64,000 bases of DNA from Glandiceps talaboti (Eukaryota; Hemichordata; Enteropneusta; Spengelidae), in contig NC_135570.1 of NCBI RefSeq assembly GCF_964340395.1, positions 3,976,322 through 4,040,321 of the forward strand, written 5' to 3'. The stretch's first letter is position 1. Every line of letters begins with the position of its first letter. The notes below the pieces were generated by a model that was not told where the DNA came from, did no database searches, and saw only the letters and a program-made list of their open reading frames with translations. The position numbers and the translations under genes are program-made. This document shows, piece after piece, positions 39,132 to 52,459 of this stretch.

Positions 39132-40045
39132 TCATAGATTAAACAAACGGGTGGAATGAATGAGTAGGTAATACATATACACGTAGCACTTTTGAGACAA
39201 CCATAATTTTTTCATTCTTAGATACAAAAGCAAGTTAACACGAACATAGCTTTGAACAAACGGGTAGAATGAATGGGTACGTAATACATATACACGTAGC
39301 ACTTTTGAGACAACCATAATTTTTTCATTCTTAGATACAAAAGCAAGTTAACATGAAAATAGCTTTGAACAAATGAGTAGAATGAATGGGTAGGTAATAC
39401 ATATACACGTAGCACTTTTGAGACAACCATAATTTTTTCATTCTTAGATACAACAGCCCGTTAACATGAAAATAGCTTTGAACAAATGAGTAGAATGAAT
39501 GGGTAGGTAATACATATACACGTAGCACTTTTGAGACAACCATAATTTTTTCATTCTTAGATACAAAAGCAAGTTAACACGAACATAGCTTTGAACAAAC
39601 GGGTAGAATGAATGGGTACGTAATACATATACACGTAGCGCTTTTGAGACAACCATAATTTTTTCATTCTTAGATACAAAAGCAAGTTAACACAAACATA
39701 GCTTTGAACAAACGGGTAGAATGAATGGGTAGGTAATACATATACACAACATAGCACTTTTGAGACAACCATAATTTTTTCATTCTTAGATACAAAAGCA
39801 AGTTAACACGAACATAGCTTTGAACAAATGAGTAGAATGAATGGGTACGTAATACATATACACGTAGCACTTTTGAGACAACCATAATTTTTTCATTCTT
39901 AGATACAAAAGCATGTTAACATGAACATAGCTTTGAACAAACGAGTAAAATGAATGGGTAAGTAATGTATATACACGTAGCACTTTTGAGACAACCATAA
40001 TTCTTAGATACAATGGCAAGTTAACACGAACATAGCTTTTTAATT
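39132..40045. repeat. 113-bp satellite, eight homogeneous units
   Basis: The anchor GAGACAACCATAA occurs at 39194, 39307, 39420, 39533, 39646, 39762, 39875 and 39988: a period of 113 bp except one 116-bp unit with a 3-bp insertion. Unit landmarks are AACATAGCTTTGAACAAA, GGGTAGAATGAATGGGTA, TACACGTAGCACTTTTGAG and TTCATTCTTAGATACAAAA. Overlapping 70-codon minus frames arise only because 113 is not a multiple of three. Confidence 0.98.
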
Positions 40046-40960
40046 CTTATATCTAATAGCTACATTGTATAGTAATACTATAGCACTAATGAGCTGCGGT
40101 AGTTATATTGCATTATAGTCAGCAATGATCATAGATTTTTAATTCATGGATGCAACGGGTATAATAAATGACATTACTGTATCGTACAAGAGCTTTTTTA
40201 ACTGTAGATACAACTGATATATAGTAGCACTACACAGCAACAATCATAGTTGCTTGATTTGTACACATGCAAAAGGTTATTTTATTATTATAGCACTAGT
40301 CAGTAATGATCCATGTTTTTTTAATTCGTAGATAGAACATGTACTATACATGTAGCACTTCAGTAACAATCTTATTTTTTTAATTTTTACATACAAAGGC
40401 AGGGCTTGAAATTAAATGTTTTCTTTGGTAGTCCTAGTGGGCTACCAATTTCAGAAAGTGGTAGCCCAAGGATGGTGACCAATAGTCCCATATTTCTGAA
40501 CTGAAAACAGAGTTCTTCTCTTGGAAATATGTGTGTTGTTGGAATATTTTATTGACTGTAAATCTTCCATCCTCATCACATAATCAGTGGTAGCCTGAGT
40601 GGGCTACCAGCTGCAAATTATGGTAGCCCCATGACACGAACTGGTAGTCTGGGGACACAGGAAAACTGTTAATTTGAAGCCCTGAACGTGTAGTACTTCT
40701 GTTGTTGTTTTAAATTTGTAGATAGAATGGGTAGTAATATTTTAGCACTTCCTTGACAATCGTGGCTTTTAATTTATACATGCAATGGGTAATTACTACA
40801 GGGAATCATTGCTTTTGATTTACGAGGTTAGCACTAAATCTATCGTAGCTTTTTAATTCGTATACAACAGGTAGTCATCTAACAGCTGTATGTTATATTT
40901 TGTAATTCTTATATATAAATGAGTTTAGCATTAGAATAATGATCATAGTTTTTAATTACA
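40046..40960. repeat. Old, degenerate part of the same satellite
   Basis: Unit landmarks recur in diverged form: AATCATAG, TTTTTAATTCGTAGATA, AACGGGTA, TAGCACT-, CAGTAACAATC. They align with the homogeneous part (for example GTAGCACTTCAGTAACAATC against GTAGCACTTTTGAGACAACC). Units here are about 70-100 bp. The array is interrupted by the hAT-like element at 40400-40684. Confidence 0.75.
40400..40684. mobile_element. hAT-like non-autonomous element, 285 bp
   Basis: Termini are inverted repeats: CAGGGCTTGAAATTAA at the left and TTAATTTGAAGCCCTG at the right, the CAGGG-type ends seen in many animal hAT-superfamily elements. Inside, two stem-loops of the same kind occur, GGGCTACCA ... TGGTAGCCC, at about 40439-40467 and 40600-40628. 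No transposase is encoded. I could not find a matching 8-bp target duplication (flanks TACAAAGG and AACGTGTA), so the boundaries or the insertion site have decayed. Confidence 0.65.
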
Positions 40961-41507
40961 TGCGGTTTGTAAACTAATGAACCAGAATGCTGCAGGCCAT
41001 TAGTTATCTTGATATTTGAAGACATACAACTGATGCTGTATATCTTACCCTTCTTAAATTTCATCATTTGCAAATAATGACTTCATCAACTAAGTGTCGG
41101 CCATCTTGTACTGGCCGGAGACAAATCATATTCAGCGCATTTTCTTACCTTCTGTGAGGGAAGATCGTGTTTTTGGGATATCGTCCGTCCGTCCATCTGT
41201 CTTTGGGATTCATTTCCAAAAAATCTTTACAAATTGAAAATTTTATTTGTAACAAATTTCTTATTCTTTATTAAGTTTTTTTGATTTTTGTGGTAGCATG
41301 CACAGAATTTTGCAATCACATCAGGCACCCTGTAATTTTCATTAAATATTATATAGAAATAATATTAAAGATAGACATACATTATTGTATTACATGACTG
41401 TCATACCTGATATATATATAAAACTATTAGAATATAATTCAACATTTTGGCTCATATTTCCTATTATCAATTCTCATATAAATGCTGTTGGTATATTTGA
41501 ATCTGAA
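40961..41507. other. Non-coding sequence
   Basis: No feature except a short GTCCGTCCGTCC run at about 41185. Confidence 0.55.
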
Positions 41508-41529
41508 ACAGACAGACAGAAAGACAGGC

Positions 41530-41560
<31 letters not shown>

Positions 41561-41606
41561 AAGACAGGCAGACAGACAGACAGACAGACAGACAGGCAGA
41601 CAGACA
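41508..41606. repeat. (GACA)n microsatellite with AAAG/GGCA variants
   Basis: About 100 bp. An interrupted block (GACAGAAAGACAGGCAGA) is itself duplicated, showing growth by unequal exchange. Confidence 0.97.
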
Positions 41607-43676
41607 CTGCATGCCTATAGCACATACTACTGAGCCTCAGTTCATTTGTACTAAAAATTGGGTCACCATGCACACAAAATTTTGAAAGCATGAGGTCAAA
41701 ATTACATCAAAATTAATGAGCCTGTAATATTTAAAACTATATTCAAAAATAAAGGATTGTCGATTTCCTTGAAAACATGACATCAACCTCCAAATTATCT
41801 TTTAATTATCTCAAATGGACCTGGAAAAAGCTTTCGTATAGAATTATGCTTTACTGTATGTACGTATATGTATGTGAAACTGTTTCACTATAATAAAATA
41901 ATATCTAATCTATCTATCTATAGAAAAGTTAAAGGAGAGATTTGCACAACTTTAAATTTCAGGGAAATAGGTCCATGAAGCAATACATTCGATATTAATA
42001 CATGATTATTGACATGTACAAACAACATGTACAACAAGTATTGACATTCAAGTGCTTTTATGGCAAAGGTCTTCTCCTTTGAATGCAATATTCCTATTTT
42101 TAATGATGCCACGTACACCCTTTCATCCATATTTGATGTCAAAGTCAACATTAGCTGTGCTCTTTCCATAATGTATAACTTCGACAAGTAAAATTTGAAT
42201 TTCCGTTTCTGTGATTTTTTTCTAAAAATGCTGACACTTAATACAAGCTCATAGAATCATCAATGGTGAAAGAATATGTAGTAGCTATAGCCTTAGACTT
42301 GTTCATTTTCAATACATTTTAGTCTGAGGACCTCTAGATTCTGAAAGGCAAGGACTTAGCCTCTGTGGGCTACTTGCTTAGAGAAATACATGTAAAATGA
42401 ACATAATATAGATGAGGTAACGTTTATAGCTGAAAAAAATTCACATTTATAAGGACACGTACGTATAAACAAATATCTGCATGTGATACTACATGTACTA
42501 TTATTGGACTTGATAAATGCACGGTACAATATGGAGAGAAATCCCATGGACATTGTACATGAATATAAAATAATGTGCAATATACATGCACCCGCAAAGC
42601 ACTCTTTCAAGAAAGACTTACAGACATCGTTATGTACATTATGACTTTATGTGATAGTGAAATGCCTTGAAACATGTACAACCTATATTCTATAAATACA
42701 TTTGAAAACATCACAAATATTTTACATGATTGCTATTTTTCGACCTTGTCTTTCACAGCATAAAATCAAAAATAAATCAAAAGCTTGGACATAATTTCGG
42801 CTCAATTATACCCAAAATTGTACCAAACCATGCAAGAAACTAAATAATCTCACCGCATTAAGTATCTCGGTGAGTCAAAAAATAGTCATAAATTTAAAAC
42901 TGCAATTTAAAATTGAGTTCAATTCAATCCGACATAGTACATAGAACTGCTCATCCAATCGCATAATATGAGACAGTAAGATGACGCCATATCTGAATAA
43001 TACACTTTGCAACGGCTGACTGCTTCCGTCTTCCTCTTCCACTCAAAAAGATGGAAAACACTGCTGGTAATTTGAATTTGACCGCTGGGAGTGAGGAATA
43101 GTGATAAGAATCGGAATAATGGATGAGAACATGCATAATAATCACCCTTGATGTTTATAGGCACTCTCTATATAATGCCTGCTTATGGGGACTATAACTG
43201 CATAGATTAATACAGCTGTTGGCTCTGCATAGAATACTATTCACTGTCTACCTCAAAGTTGAATTTGTTGTGAACTAGCTGTCTTTGATACAACAGATAA
43301 TGACATCATGTACTTCAAATAAAACTTCATCTGTGTACATTAACAAAAACTTGAAATTGTTTACATGTACCTGAAAGTTAAGGTCATATTTCATTGCACA
43401 GAATTCACTATACTGACGAGTGCAAGTTTTGCTGTCCAAACTTCATTGCATAAGTACTGTATAAACTACCTACAACTTTTGCTGTCAACTAGCTGTCTCT
43501 GTTATCATAGACTTCATTGCATGGCTGTACTATTTTCCCTGTTGTTGCACTAGACCTTAGATGTTGCAAGTTCCAAGATGCATTGCGCGTCTCTCCATAC
43601 AACGCCATGTATTAATTACGTAGTACACACTGAGGGGTTTGTACGTGCTACTCAGGGGGATGGTAATTTAAATGTA
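41607..43676. other. Non-coding sequence, 2.1 kb
   Basis: No supported gene. The minus-strand frame at 42919-43164 and its neighbours show no domain. Confidence 0.55.
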
Positions 43677-43905
43677 CTAAAGACAGAAATAAGTCTGACT
43701 GGACATTTCCTAAGTTGATAGCAGTAATCAATACAAGTATTCTAAAGACAGAAATAAGCCTGACTGGACTTTTCCTTTAAGTTGATGGCAGTTATCAATT
43801 AATACAAGTGTACTAAAGGCAGAAATAAGTCTATCTAGACTTCTCCTTTAAGTTGATAGCAGTAATCAATACAAGCATTGAACTAAAAGCAGAAATACAT
43901 CTGAA
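43677..43905. repeat. Tandem repeat, about 75 bp x3
   Basis: Units share TAAAGACAGAAATAAGTCTG, ACTGGAC, TTTCCTTTAAGTTGAT, GCAGTAATCAATACAAG, with modest divergence. Confidence 0.85.
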
Positions 43906-45500
43906 TTTTAATTAATCTTTACAATTGGCATACAGGATATTAGCCTTATAAAAATATTGGTAGAAACTCAGTTCTGCTTGTAATTTTGAATAACAGAATT
44001 AAATTCTGATTTCAAATGCATAAATATAACAAAATTATGTTGGAGCCACTCTAAGTGTCAAACTTGTTGCATATATAAAATATAGATCCTGTAAAATTTT
44101 GAAATCAAGAAAAATTATGCTCCAAATTTAAGTATTAGTTTTGAACTCAAGAGTTCAGAACTTTAATGGTATGATTCCAAAATGTGAAAACAATGTTTGT
44201 AGTTGTAAGCGCTCAATGTAATGTATCAGGCCCTACATTTCGTATCAAATTGTATGTTTGCAATTTCAAAATTATGTATTTTTCGTGTTCACAAAAACTA
44301 TATACTTTCTTAAATCTACATACATTGTATACAGCACATGGTCATTATATGCAGGACAATATGAGATATAAACATGGAAGTAAAGTCGAGCCAATCATTA
44401 CTGACTCATGGACAAGTACAATACATGTTTGATATTCCAGACACGCAATGCAAGGAATAACAATTTGTCAAAGAAAATATGTTACTGTCACCTAAGGTTT
44501 GTGTGGTTGGTCTATTACGACTTCACATCTACATACATATACATACAGGCGATTGAAATTGTCAAAGCAAATCTCTCTGAAATGACACACTTCTGTTTAA
44601 TTGTGATAAAGCAAAATTTTCACGCCGTCCCTAGAGGCAAAATGCTGACAAAAGTAACATATGACTGTTAAAGTGCGTCTAACAAGTTCAGGAATTCCAT
44701 AATTACAGCATCTTCTCAAGGGGCAGCAAAATCGCGGTGACCTTTCACCTGTGTGAAATAGCTCGTTATTCACATTATTGCCACTGTCAATGAATTGAAC
44801 AATGTATTCAATGTGTATGCAAATTAGTAGCCAGGAAATTCAATCTGGGTACAGCTTTGCTTGCATCTGAGGAAACACACATGGTTATTCTGGGAATAAA
44901 AGCTGTAGGGAAGCCGGTTAAATATGAGCTCATTTACGCATACAATATATCTCGGCTGTCAAAATACTGCCGTGAATATGTTCACACTTTCATTAAATGT
45001 CACTTGTTGTATTCAACTATTTTTAGTACATTTAATTAAACCGGAATAGGTTGACACAGGAATGTACAATAAATACACTGACCTTGACAATGAAATAAAA
45101 TATCGCTAATTTTACTTTGATTGTTGGTAGAGACTTTTAAGTCAAATCTCTTAAATAGTTTGCAAGAATCAATGCAGTTTTACATCTATTATATATATTT
45201 GTGTTATATTTTATATTATCATATTTTTGTTCAATTTTATATTTTCATTTTAATACATATAATCATGTGACCTTGTTTGATTACAAAAGACAGCAATATT
45301 TAATCCTAGGGAAGTTATTGAGTCATTTACAATTTTGTTTGATTAACATCTGTTTAATAACCAATCAGGGACTTAGGTTTGTATTATATTTACATAATAA
45401 ATATTGTACCATGTGTGTGTTCAGAACTAACTGTTAGTGTTCCTTGTGATTTATGAAAACTTAGCAGGATAGCATATGATTAAGTACTTGATTGATATGG

Positions 45501-45501
<1 letters not shown>
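43906..45501. other. Non-coding sequence
   Basis: No gene. An imperfect DR1 (TGACCT-T-TCACCT) lies at 44738-44750. Confidence 0.5.
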
Positions 45502-45593
<92 letters not shown>

Positions 45594-45774
45594 GTGATTG
45601 ATTGATTGATGATTGGTAGCTCAATCAATCAACTGATTGTTTGATTGGTAGATCAACTGATTGATTGATTGATGGATCGATCGAACAAACGATCGATCGA
45701 TCAACCGATTGATTGATCGATCAATCGATTGATTGATTGATTGATTGATTGATCGATCGATCGATCGATTGATT
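45502..45774. repeat. (TTGA)n microsatellite with TCGA sub-arrays and inversions
   Basis: About 100 bp of nearly pure TTGA is followed by a mixed region in which TTGA, TCAA and ATCGATCG words alternate. Stretches on one strand can therefore pair with each other (for example TGATTGATCGATCAATCG). Confidence 0.97.
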
Positions 45775-48047
45775 ATTACCATTTCAATTTACAAAATATA
45801 AAACATCTCAAAAACTAAACCCTATGTATATGTCATGTCAATTCGTATGGCGTTAAAAACAACGCCAGCCTACCAAAATGACATCTGATAGTATAATGAT
45901 TTTCTAGACAACAGGCATCACACCATTACCTTCATATTTGTTTGGGTGTCGTGTTATATGTGTTTCAGATACTTAACACGCCTGTTGAAATTTTTACAAC
46001 TTAACAGTGGGTGATATATAATAAATGAAGACCATCAAATATTGCATTAAGTAGTCTATTAAAAGTACTTTCATTTTACTTGTACTACATGTTGCATTTC
46101 GTGCCTTTGAAATTATTAGCATAAAAACCATTAATAGTTCACAGAAATTCTCTTCAAAAAATGTTGGTTTAGTAGACATAAAGTGACTTGCATGTAAATA
46201 TGATATCTATATTTCATGAAAGATGTCATCGCATACATGTACATGTATTGTCACAGAATTTTTTGATAAATCTAGCAAAACGATGCGTGACTGTTTGTTT
46301 GTACAAAATCATTCCATTTTCTATAGTATTTTCCCAAGAGTAAATAAAAATATTGTCAAAGCAAAATACATTTGCACGATTCTGACGACCCAACCTATAG
46401 TTTTTGACCCTAATCTTTTTTATGTAAATTGAGAAATATAAACGTATTTATGTAAATTGAGAAAAATAACAAGAAAATGGCCCTTCTGCTGTTATTAGTT
46501 ATTAGGTCACATGTTCTGAATAATGGGTCAAGACTGACATGTGCACTTGAAAATTTCAATTTCCAAAATTCAGGTAACAATTTTTAAGATTGTGTAAATA
46601 ATAATAAAATAAATGATAATAATTAGAATTATCCGTTTACCTTTGTAAGATGAAAAAATTTAAAATAGTTATGTTCTAAAATTAGGCAGATTGCTCTTCT
46701 TTTTAAAAATGTTCCATTTGTAACATTATAGATACTAAAGTTATATTATTTTTCACTTTTTATGTACGTACAAGTTAAAAAATTCCCCTAGATTTGGATC
46801 TCCAAATATTTTATTTCAGTCACGTTCATATCAATGTTACAAGCTCTCTAAGATTATACCATTATGCCGTATGAATAAAGATGTCTACATCTTCACCACC
46901 ATCAATCAGTCATTATACAAAAATACACATTTACGATTTTCACAAGAAAAGTCTCATTTTTTTATGGACACATAACTTACAGTTGTCAGAGGAGGTCAGT
47001 CCTAACAGAAATTATTCATAAAATCTGTGTTAGGGTAATGTCAGTCTGTAGTATAATGTTTTATTTCCATTTGTATTTTCTCATCAATAATGTTCCCATT
47101 TTGACATTTATATCTGGGTATATCGCGAATTGACTCACTTGGGGAGCTTTGATGTGATATTCCTGGCATATTTATAACTAAGGTGCTACCATGCCACAAA
47201 TAGTTTTATTTTTATATTTCCTCTACTAAAGTGGCAAGGATGATAAATAGACATTTTATTTTGTATTTTTAATTCAATGAATACTTGAAAAACAATGTGT
47301 GACAATATTAAAATCAAGTTCATTTTGAGACTCAATAATTAATCCAAAAAAATACAGCCAATGGCAACATGCACAACTGAAATCCAATGTCTGTCATACA
47401 CATACAGTGAGAGAAACACACTTCAAACATGAAAACACCCTTACAGGATTGTGTTGGGTTAACCCACAGGCCAAAGGGAAACTGACGTATAATGTTGCAT
47501 GAGTAAGATCAGTCAACATGTGTATTGTACCACACCACATCATTTAATACCACATTGCATGTCATGCCTAAAAAGTACAAGGTACATGTACGCCATATGC
47601 AATTACAACATGTAGGGTTTCTATATTACAGTGAAGGTAGCTCAAAAAAAACCCAGGAATCTGCAAAAGTGTATTCCTTTTAATATACTATTATTACCAA
47701 CTTTGTTCATTCCAAATCCTTTCTGACACAAGGATGGCAAAGTTTGTCTTCAAAAATGTGCTATTTTACGAACTGTAATTTTGTTGATTATTAAATCGTG
47801 ACAATTGTCAAAGTACTGTACAATATAGCACAACTTTGTCTCACTAAAAAGTATAAGAATATATATAAACAACATGTATATATGTATGTATGAGCACTTT
47901 ACAATACATGACACAATTTCTGCTAACTTTCAGGGTTTGTTTACACCTTGAGAACACAATTTAAACCTTTCTTCACAATAACAACTTGGATATATATACA
48001 AACAACCTTGAACTTTACATCAACCTGGACCTGAATAGTAACATTGC
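45775..48047. other. Non-coding sequence, 2.3 kb
   Basis: Contains a small stem (GGCGTT-AAAAAC-AACGCC, near 45849) and a duplicated TTATGTAAATTGAGAAA at 46420-46465. No gene. Confidence 0.5.
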
Positions 48048-48505
48048 TACCCTAATGTCAGTCTCCCTACCATAATGTCAGCTTCTTTACCCTAATGTCA
48101 ACTTTACCCTAATGTCAACTTTACCCTAATGTCAATTTCCCCACCCTAATGCCAGTCTCCCTACCCATATGTCAGTTTCTTTACCCTAATGTCAATTTCC
48201 CTACGCAAAATGCCAGTCTCCCTACCTAATGTCAATATCCCTACCCCTAATGCTCGTCTCCCTACCCACATGTCAGTTTCTCTACCCTAATGTCAATATC
48301 CCTACCCCTAATGCTCGTCTCCCTACCCACGTCAGTTTCTTTACCCTAATGTCAATTTCCCTACCCCTAATGCTCGTCTCCCTACCCACATGTCAGTTTC
48401 TTTACCCTAATGTCAATTTCCCTACACCAAATGCCAGTTTCCCTACCTAATGTCAATTTCCCTACCCCTAATGCTCGTCTCCCTACCCCTTATGTCAGTC
48501 CTTTA
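48048..48505. repeat. CCCTAATG minisatellite, about 21-bp units with higher order
   Basis: About 22 variants of TTTCCCTACCCTAATGTCA. In the central part three variants (ATGTCAATTTCCCTACCCC, TAATGCTCGTCTCCCTACCC, ACATGTCAGTTTCTTTACCC) form a repeated block of about 63-65 bp. A single strand is strongly pyrimidine-rich. Confidence 0.95.
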
Positions 48506-50545
48506 TCATGAGAAATCCATCAACACTTAATGATATTAGTATTTCAGTCATTAGAGCTACCAAAATCACTCGAAATGTGATTCGGATCACTTATAATATC
48601 ATCTTTGTATATTTATACATTTCCTTCTTTCACAAGGACTTAACTGTTGTCTCAGATAAAGTTTTGTCATGTAAATATTTTTATCAAAATTATTATTATA
48701 TTAATATCTTTTAATTATTATGAAAAGCTGCATGTATTTACATTTGTATATAACATTACAAATGTATATGTATATAAGATTACAAATGTAATCTGTAAAT
48801 TTACAGGACTTAATATGACTAGCTTCATAATACAAAATCTATATTGATCCAAACTTATGATATGCTATATCATATCATAGAATTACATTGTATACTAAGA
48901 GTATTATGCCTTATGGCCATGAGTAACTTAGTACATGTGTTAATGTGCCATTAAAATCAGCTTTCAGATTTCACCTTGAACATGAATAAAATACAGCTCA
49001 ATACAGCTTAGTAATAATGTATTCGTGGCTATCTGTTTATCGTAGCCTTCTCTGAACAGTCTCAAACTCAGTAAAACTCACTATGGTCACTTGGTTTACA
49101 TAGATATACACCACTATTCACTCCTACAGGAATAATACACTTCACAAGTCTTTCTGAACTATGACACCACCCCCCACCTCCTTCAGACACAAAAGAACGT
49201 TGTGATCAAATATATTTACATGTCTAGACATCTTTCAAGTTCTTGTGAAATTTTAAGTCAAATTTTGTAAAATTTTAGTCTCTTCACTAGAAACTGTCCC
49301 ATCATGATAATTTTATGCCAGTTTTCAAATATTATGCACATTTCGTACAACCTATCAGCCTTCAGCTAAATCTCCCCTATGACAACAGATGCACCTATCC
49401 TAACAGATGACACAAACAACATCTGAAGTGAACAATGAAACTCAAGTGACATATCTCTCTATTGTGTACTTTTAAAGTACAGTGTACCCATGGAGAGCTT
49501 TAATTCAGTCATCTCCAACTGAACAATTTGGACCACAAAGGAATGTATGCATCTAGGCTGTTGAATCACCTCACCACATTCATTCTGATTTGCACAATAC
49601 TCTACTAACATCATCTGACAAATTTAGTCAATACAAAAATATAAGTATTTACTACAAGATGGTTATTTTTATCAAAGTTTAATATGGAGTTTATTGTTGC
49701 TGCACGGACCAATATCAAAATTACCTGAAATGTGAATGTCTTTCGCAAACTGTACATTTTTCTATTGATAGCAATCTGTATGTTGCCTTTAATCTGAGGT
49801 CAAGTTGGTTTTCAGTACTTTTAACCTGTTTTCATATTTTTGGTGACACAAAGGCAAGGGAGACGTTTACTTAGATAACAACATTTATTTTGTTTGGAGA
49901 CGTGATAGGCCTGAACACATGTATCTTACAATGTACGCAGGGAAGTATTACACAAAAGACAAGCATCATTAGGAGGTGAAAGTATAAACTTGTTGAATTA
50001 TAATATTAAAAGCTGCTCATCACTCACATTGTGATGCTGGACACCCCTCATTTAACCATAAATTATCACGTCCGCTATAGTAAATTACAAGGTATTTATA
50101 TTTTGGACTACAAAGGTAGGGGTGGAAGGTTAAGTAGGAATGGGTGGAAACTGCTGCATTGTGATGCTGTCCAGTAGCTAAGCTAGCAGTTCACAGAACC
50201 AAGAATTTCAACAAAACCATTAAACCTAGTCAAGTGATATCAAACAGTGCAGACATCAAGTGAACTAGAACAGCACACTGGATAAATACATGCAGGTCTG
50301 TGCAAAGTTCACGAGTCAAATTTTCATATGTTGTAATTCAAACCGAAAGTTTCAATCAGAAAAATAATAAACTTCCAAACAAATACACTATCTGAACTAG
50401 TGGACAAGATAGAAAAACACACCATCATCTCATCTCTGCCATGTAACATACATCAAGTTTTGTTTTCTCTTTTCTTTTTTAAAAATAATTTGCCCCACTT
50501 TGTCCTCATTTTTGTACTTAATCACGAATGAAGCAGCGATTTGGA
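48506..50545. other. Non-coding sequence, 2 kb
   Basis: No feature I can support. Confidence 0.55.
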
Positions 50546-50558
50546 TGACCTTTGACCT
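50546..50558 (-). promoter_or_regulatory. Perfect DR1 nuclear-receptor site
   Basis: TGACCT-T-TGACCT is an exact DR1 on the minus strand. Motif match only. Confidence 0.4.
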
Positions 50559-51704
50559 ATCTAATTTATTGACTCTACGGAGACAATGTCACTCTTTTTA
50601 TTACATGTGATTTAACAAGATTTAAAAAGATTATGAAAGAATGTTGGAATTTGAAAAAAAAGAGTGAAAATATGTATGAAGAAAACATCTCTGAGCCTAA
50701 ATGTCTGAGAAAAATAATCAATAAATATAACTGGAATTGTTAAGTTTGGAACTCCAAAACAAAAACTTCTGGTGACGTACAGGTACATGTACTTACTAGA
50801 AAATGCAGAGTCATGTCAATAGTAAAGGACATTCAACTTTGAGCTAAACTATTCATGGTACTTGGGTTACAAGCAAGGTGATACACGACAACTCACCACA
50901 GTACAGTTTTAACATGTCCACAAAAATGTGCTGAAAAAGTATTTAGATTATAGTCTCCATTTTATTTCTATTTGTCACTGTAATTAACAACTTAAAAAAT
51001 GACGGGTCAGTTGGTAGATTAAAAATACAAAAAACTTTTTTTTAAAGTAAATTTCATAATCTGAATGACTTAGAAATGACAATTAAAGCCAGAAGGAAAA
51101 TACGAACCATTTGTTTTATCCAAGGTTTTGAATTTCTGCAAGAAATGATAATGTTCACCTAGACACACACTTGAAGGGTTGTCACCTTACAATCAGTGAA
51201 GTGATTTTGTTCTAATCCTACTGTAGAGGGCATCAAGTTTTTTTTTTATTATTTCACTAGATTGAAGAAATATAGAGTTGGATTAGTCATACTAGTAAGA
51301 AACATAGAATTAAGTATCATAGTTCTGCCCTAGTCTGGATGCAAACTGTGGTCTAACTGTGTGGTGAGTAAAGGTATAAATCATAACGATACTGTATTAC
51401 GAAACTAGACTAGTTCTGCCCTTACAAGCCAGGTAAAACAAGACAGCCCACAGTACACTTTTACACAGAGGTCTGAAACAACACATGACCCTTCAACATT
51501 TATAGGTAAAGACTAATTTTTCATGTATCTTCTCAACTTTTAATAAAGTTTAGGGTTTCCTCAGAACTTTTACGAACTTTAACCATAGACCCTACAGGAG
51601 TAGTAAGGTAAGGGCTATGCATTTACAAATGTTGATTAGGTTAATTCAGCGAAAGATGAAACTGATTGTTAAGCAAATTTGATAGTATTCTACTAATTAC
51701 TGAG
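50559..51704. other. Non-coding sequence
   Basis: No gene or repeat recognised. Confidence 0.55.
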
Positions 51705-51812
51705 TCCTGTGAAGTCATTGTTGTAAACCACAGGCCTCTTTGTGGCCTCTGTCCAAAATGTGCTCTCCTTGCTTTAGCAGAAAAACATGCACTCCAGGCT
51801 TGCAAGAATGTG
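51705..51812. repeat. Dispersed repeat F6, copy 2
   Basis: Second copy of the family at 28650-28745. It additionally contains a small inverted repeat AGGCCTC-TTT-GTGGCCT. Confidence 0.6.
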
Positions 51813-52459
51813 TGAAGTATACCACTGTAATGTACCTTGTACAACTCCATTGACTTTATTAACATCCAGGCCTCTCCACTAGCCTTTTATTGAGTAGTAA
51901 AATCTACCACTTGGTTTATTGAAAGCTGCACTAAATATATACATTTTGTGTCAGTTTAATCATAGACCTTACACGTGGTTTACTTCTGCAAATCTACAAT
52001 GAGCATAAATTTCTCCAAAAATGCTACAATCTCAGAGTTTTCAATCAATTATGGCATGGCTAATTTACATAACTATTATGCAAATTAGTTAACTTGTTTT
52101 CATAACATTTAGTACTGTACCAATAGTTACTAATGACAAAACAACTGGCCTACATTTTGTACAGTTATAAGTACTCTGTTCTTTTCCAAAACGTAACAAA
52201 TATGCAAATTTCACACTATTTGCATAAATATCAATATTCTATTTGCATAAATATAAAATAAATTTGTGTAACTATCAAATGAAGTTGAAGACAGAGAAAG
52301 TCTCTTCAATTATCAAAGTAAATTTTGCAAAGATGAAATTTAATACTATGTGAATTTTATCACCTGAAGACTTTCAATCAATTACTTTTACATAAATTTT
52401 CCACAAAATATGTCAGTTGAGCATATAAAAGTTGTTCATCCAAATCAAATTCAAAATTC
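51813..52459. other. Non-coding sequence
   Basis: Several TATGCAAAT/TTGCATAA words (52078, 52203, 52215, 52237) but no discrete feature. Confidence 0.5.

Noticed and set aside
39132-40019. Series of overlapping 60-77 codon minus-strand frames
   Set aside because: They recur every 113 bp in shifting frames because of the satellite, so they are not genes.
39132-40045. CRISPR array
   Set aside because: Regular repeats, but contiguous with no unique spacers, no cas genes, and eukaryotic sequence character.
48048-48505. Interstitial telomere repeat
   Set aside because: CCCTAA is embedded in a 21-bp unit and never occurs in uninterrupted tandem, so it is listed as a minisatellite instead.
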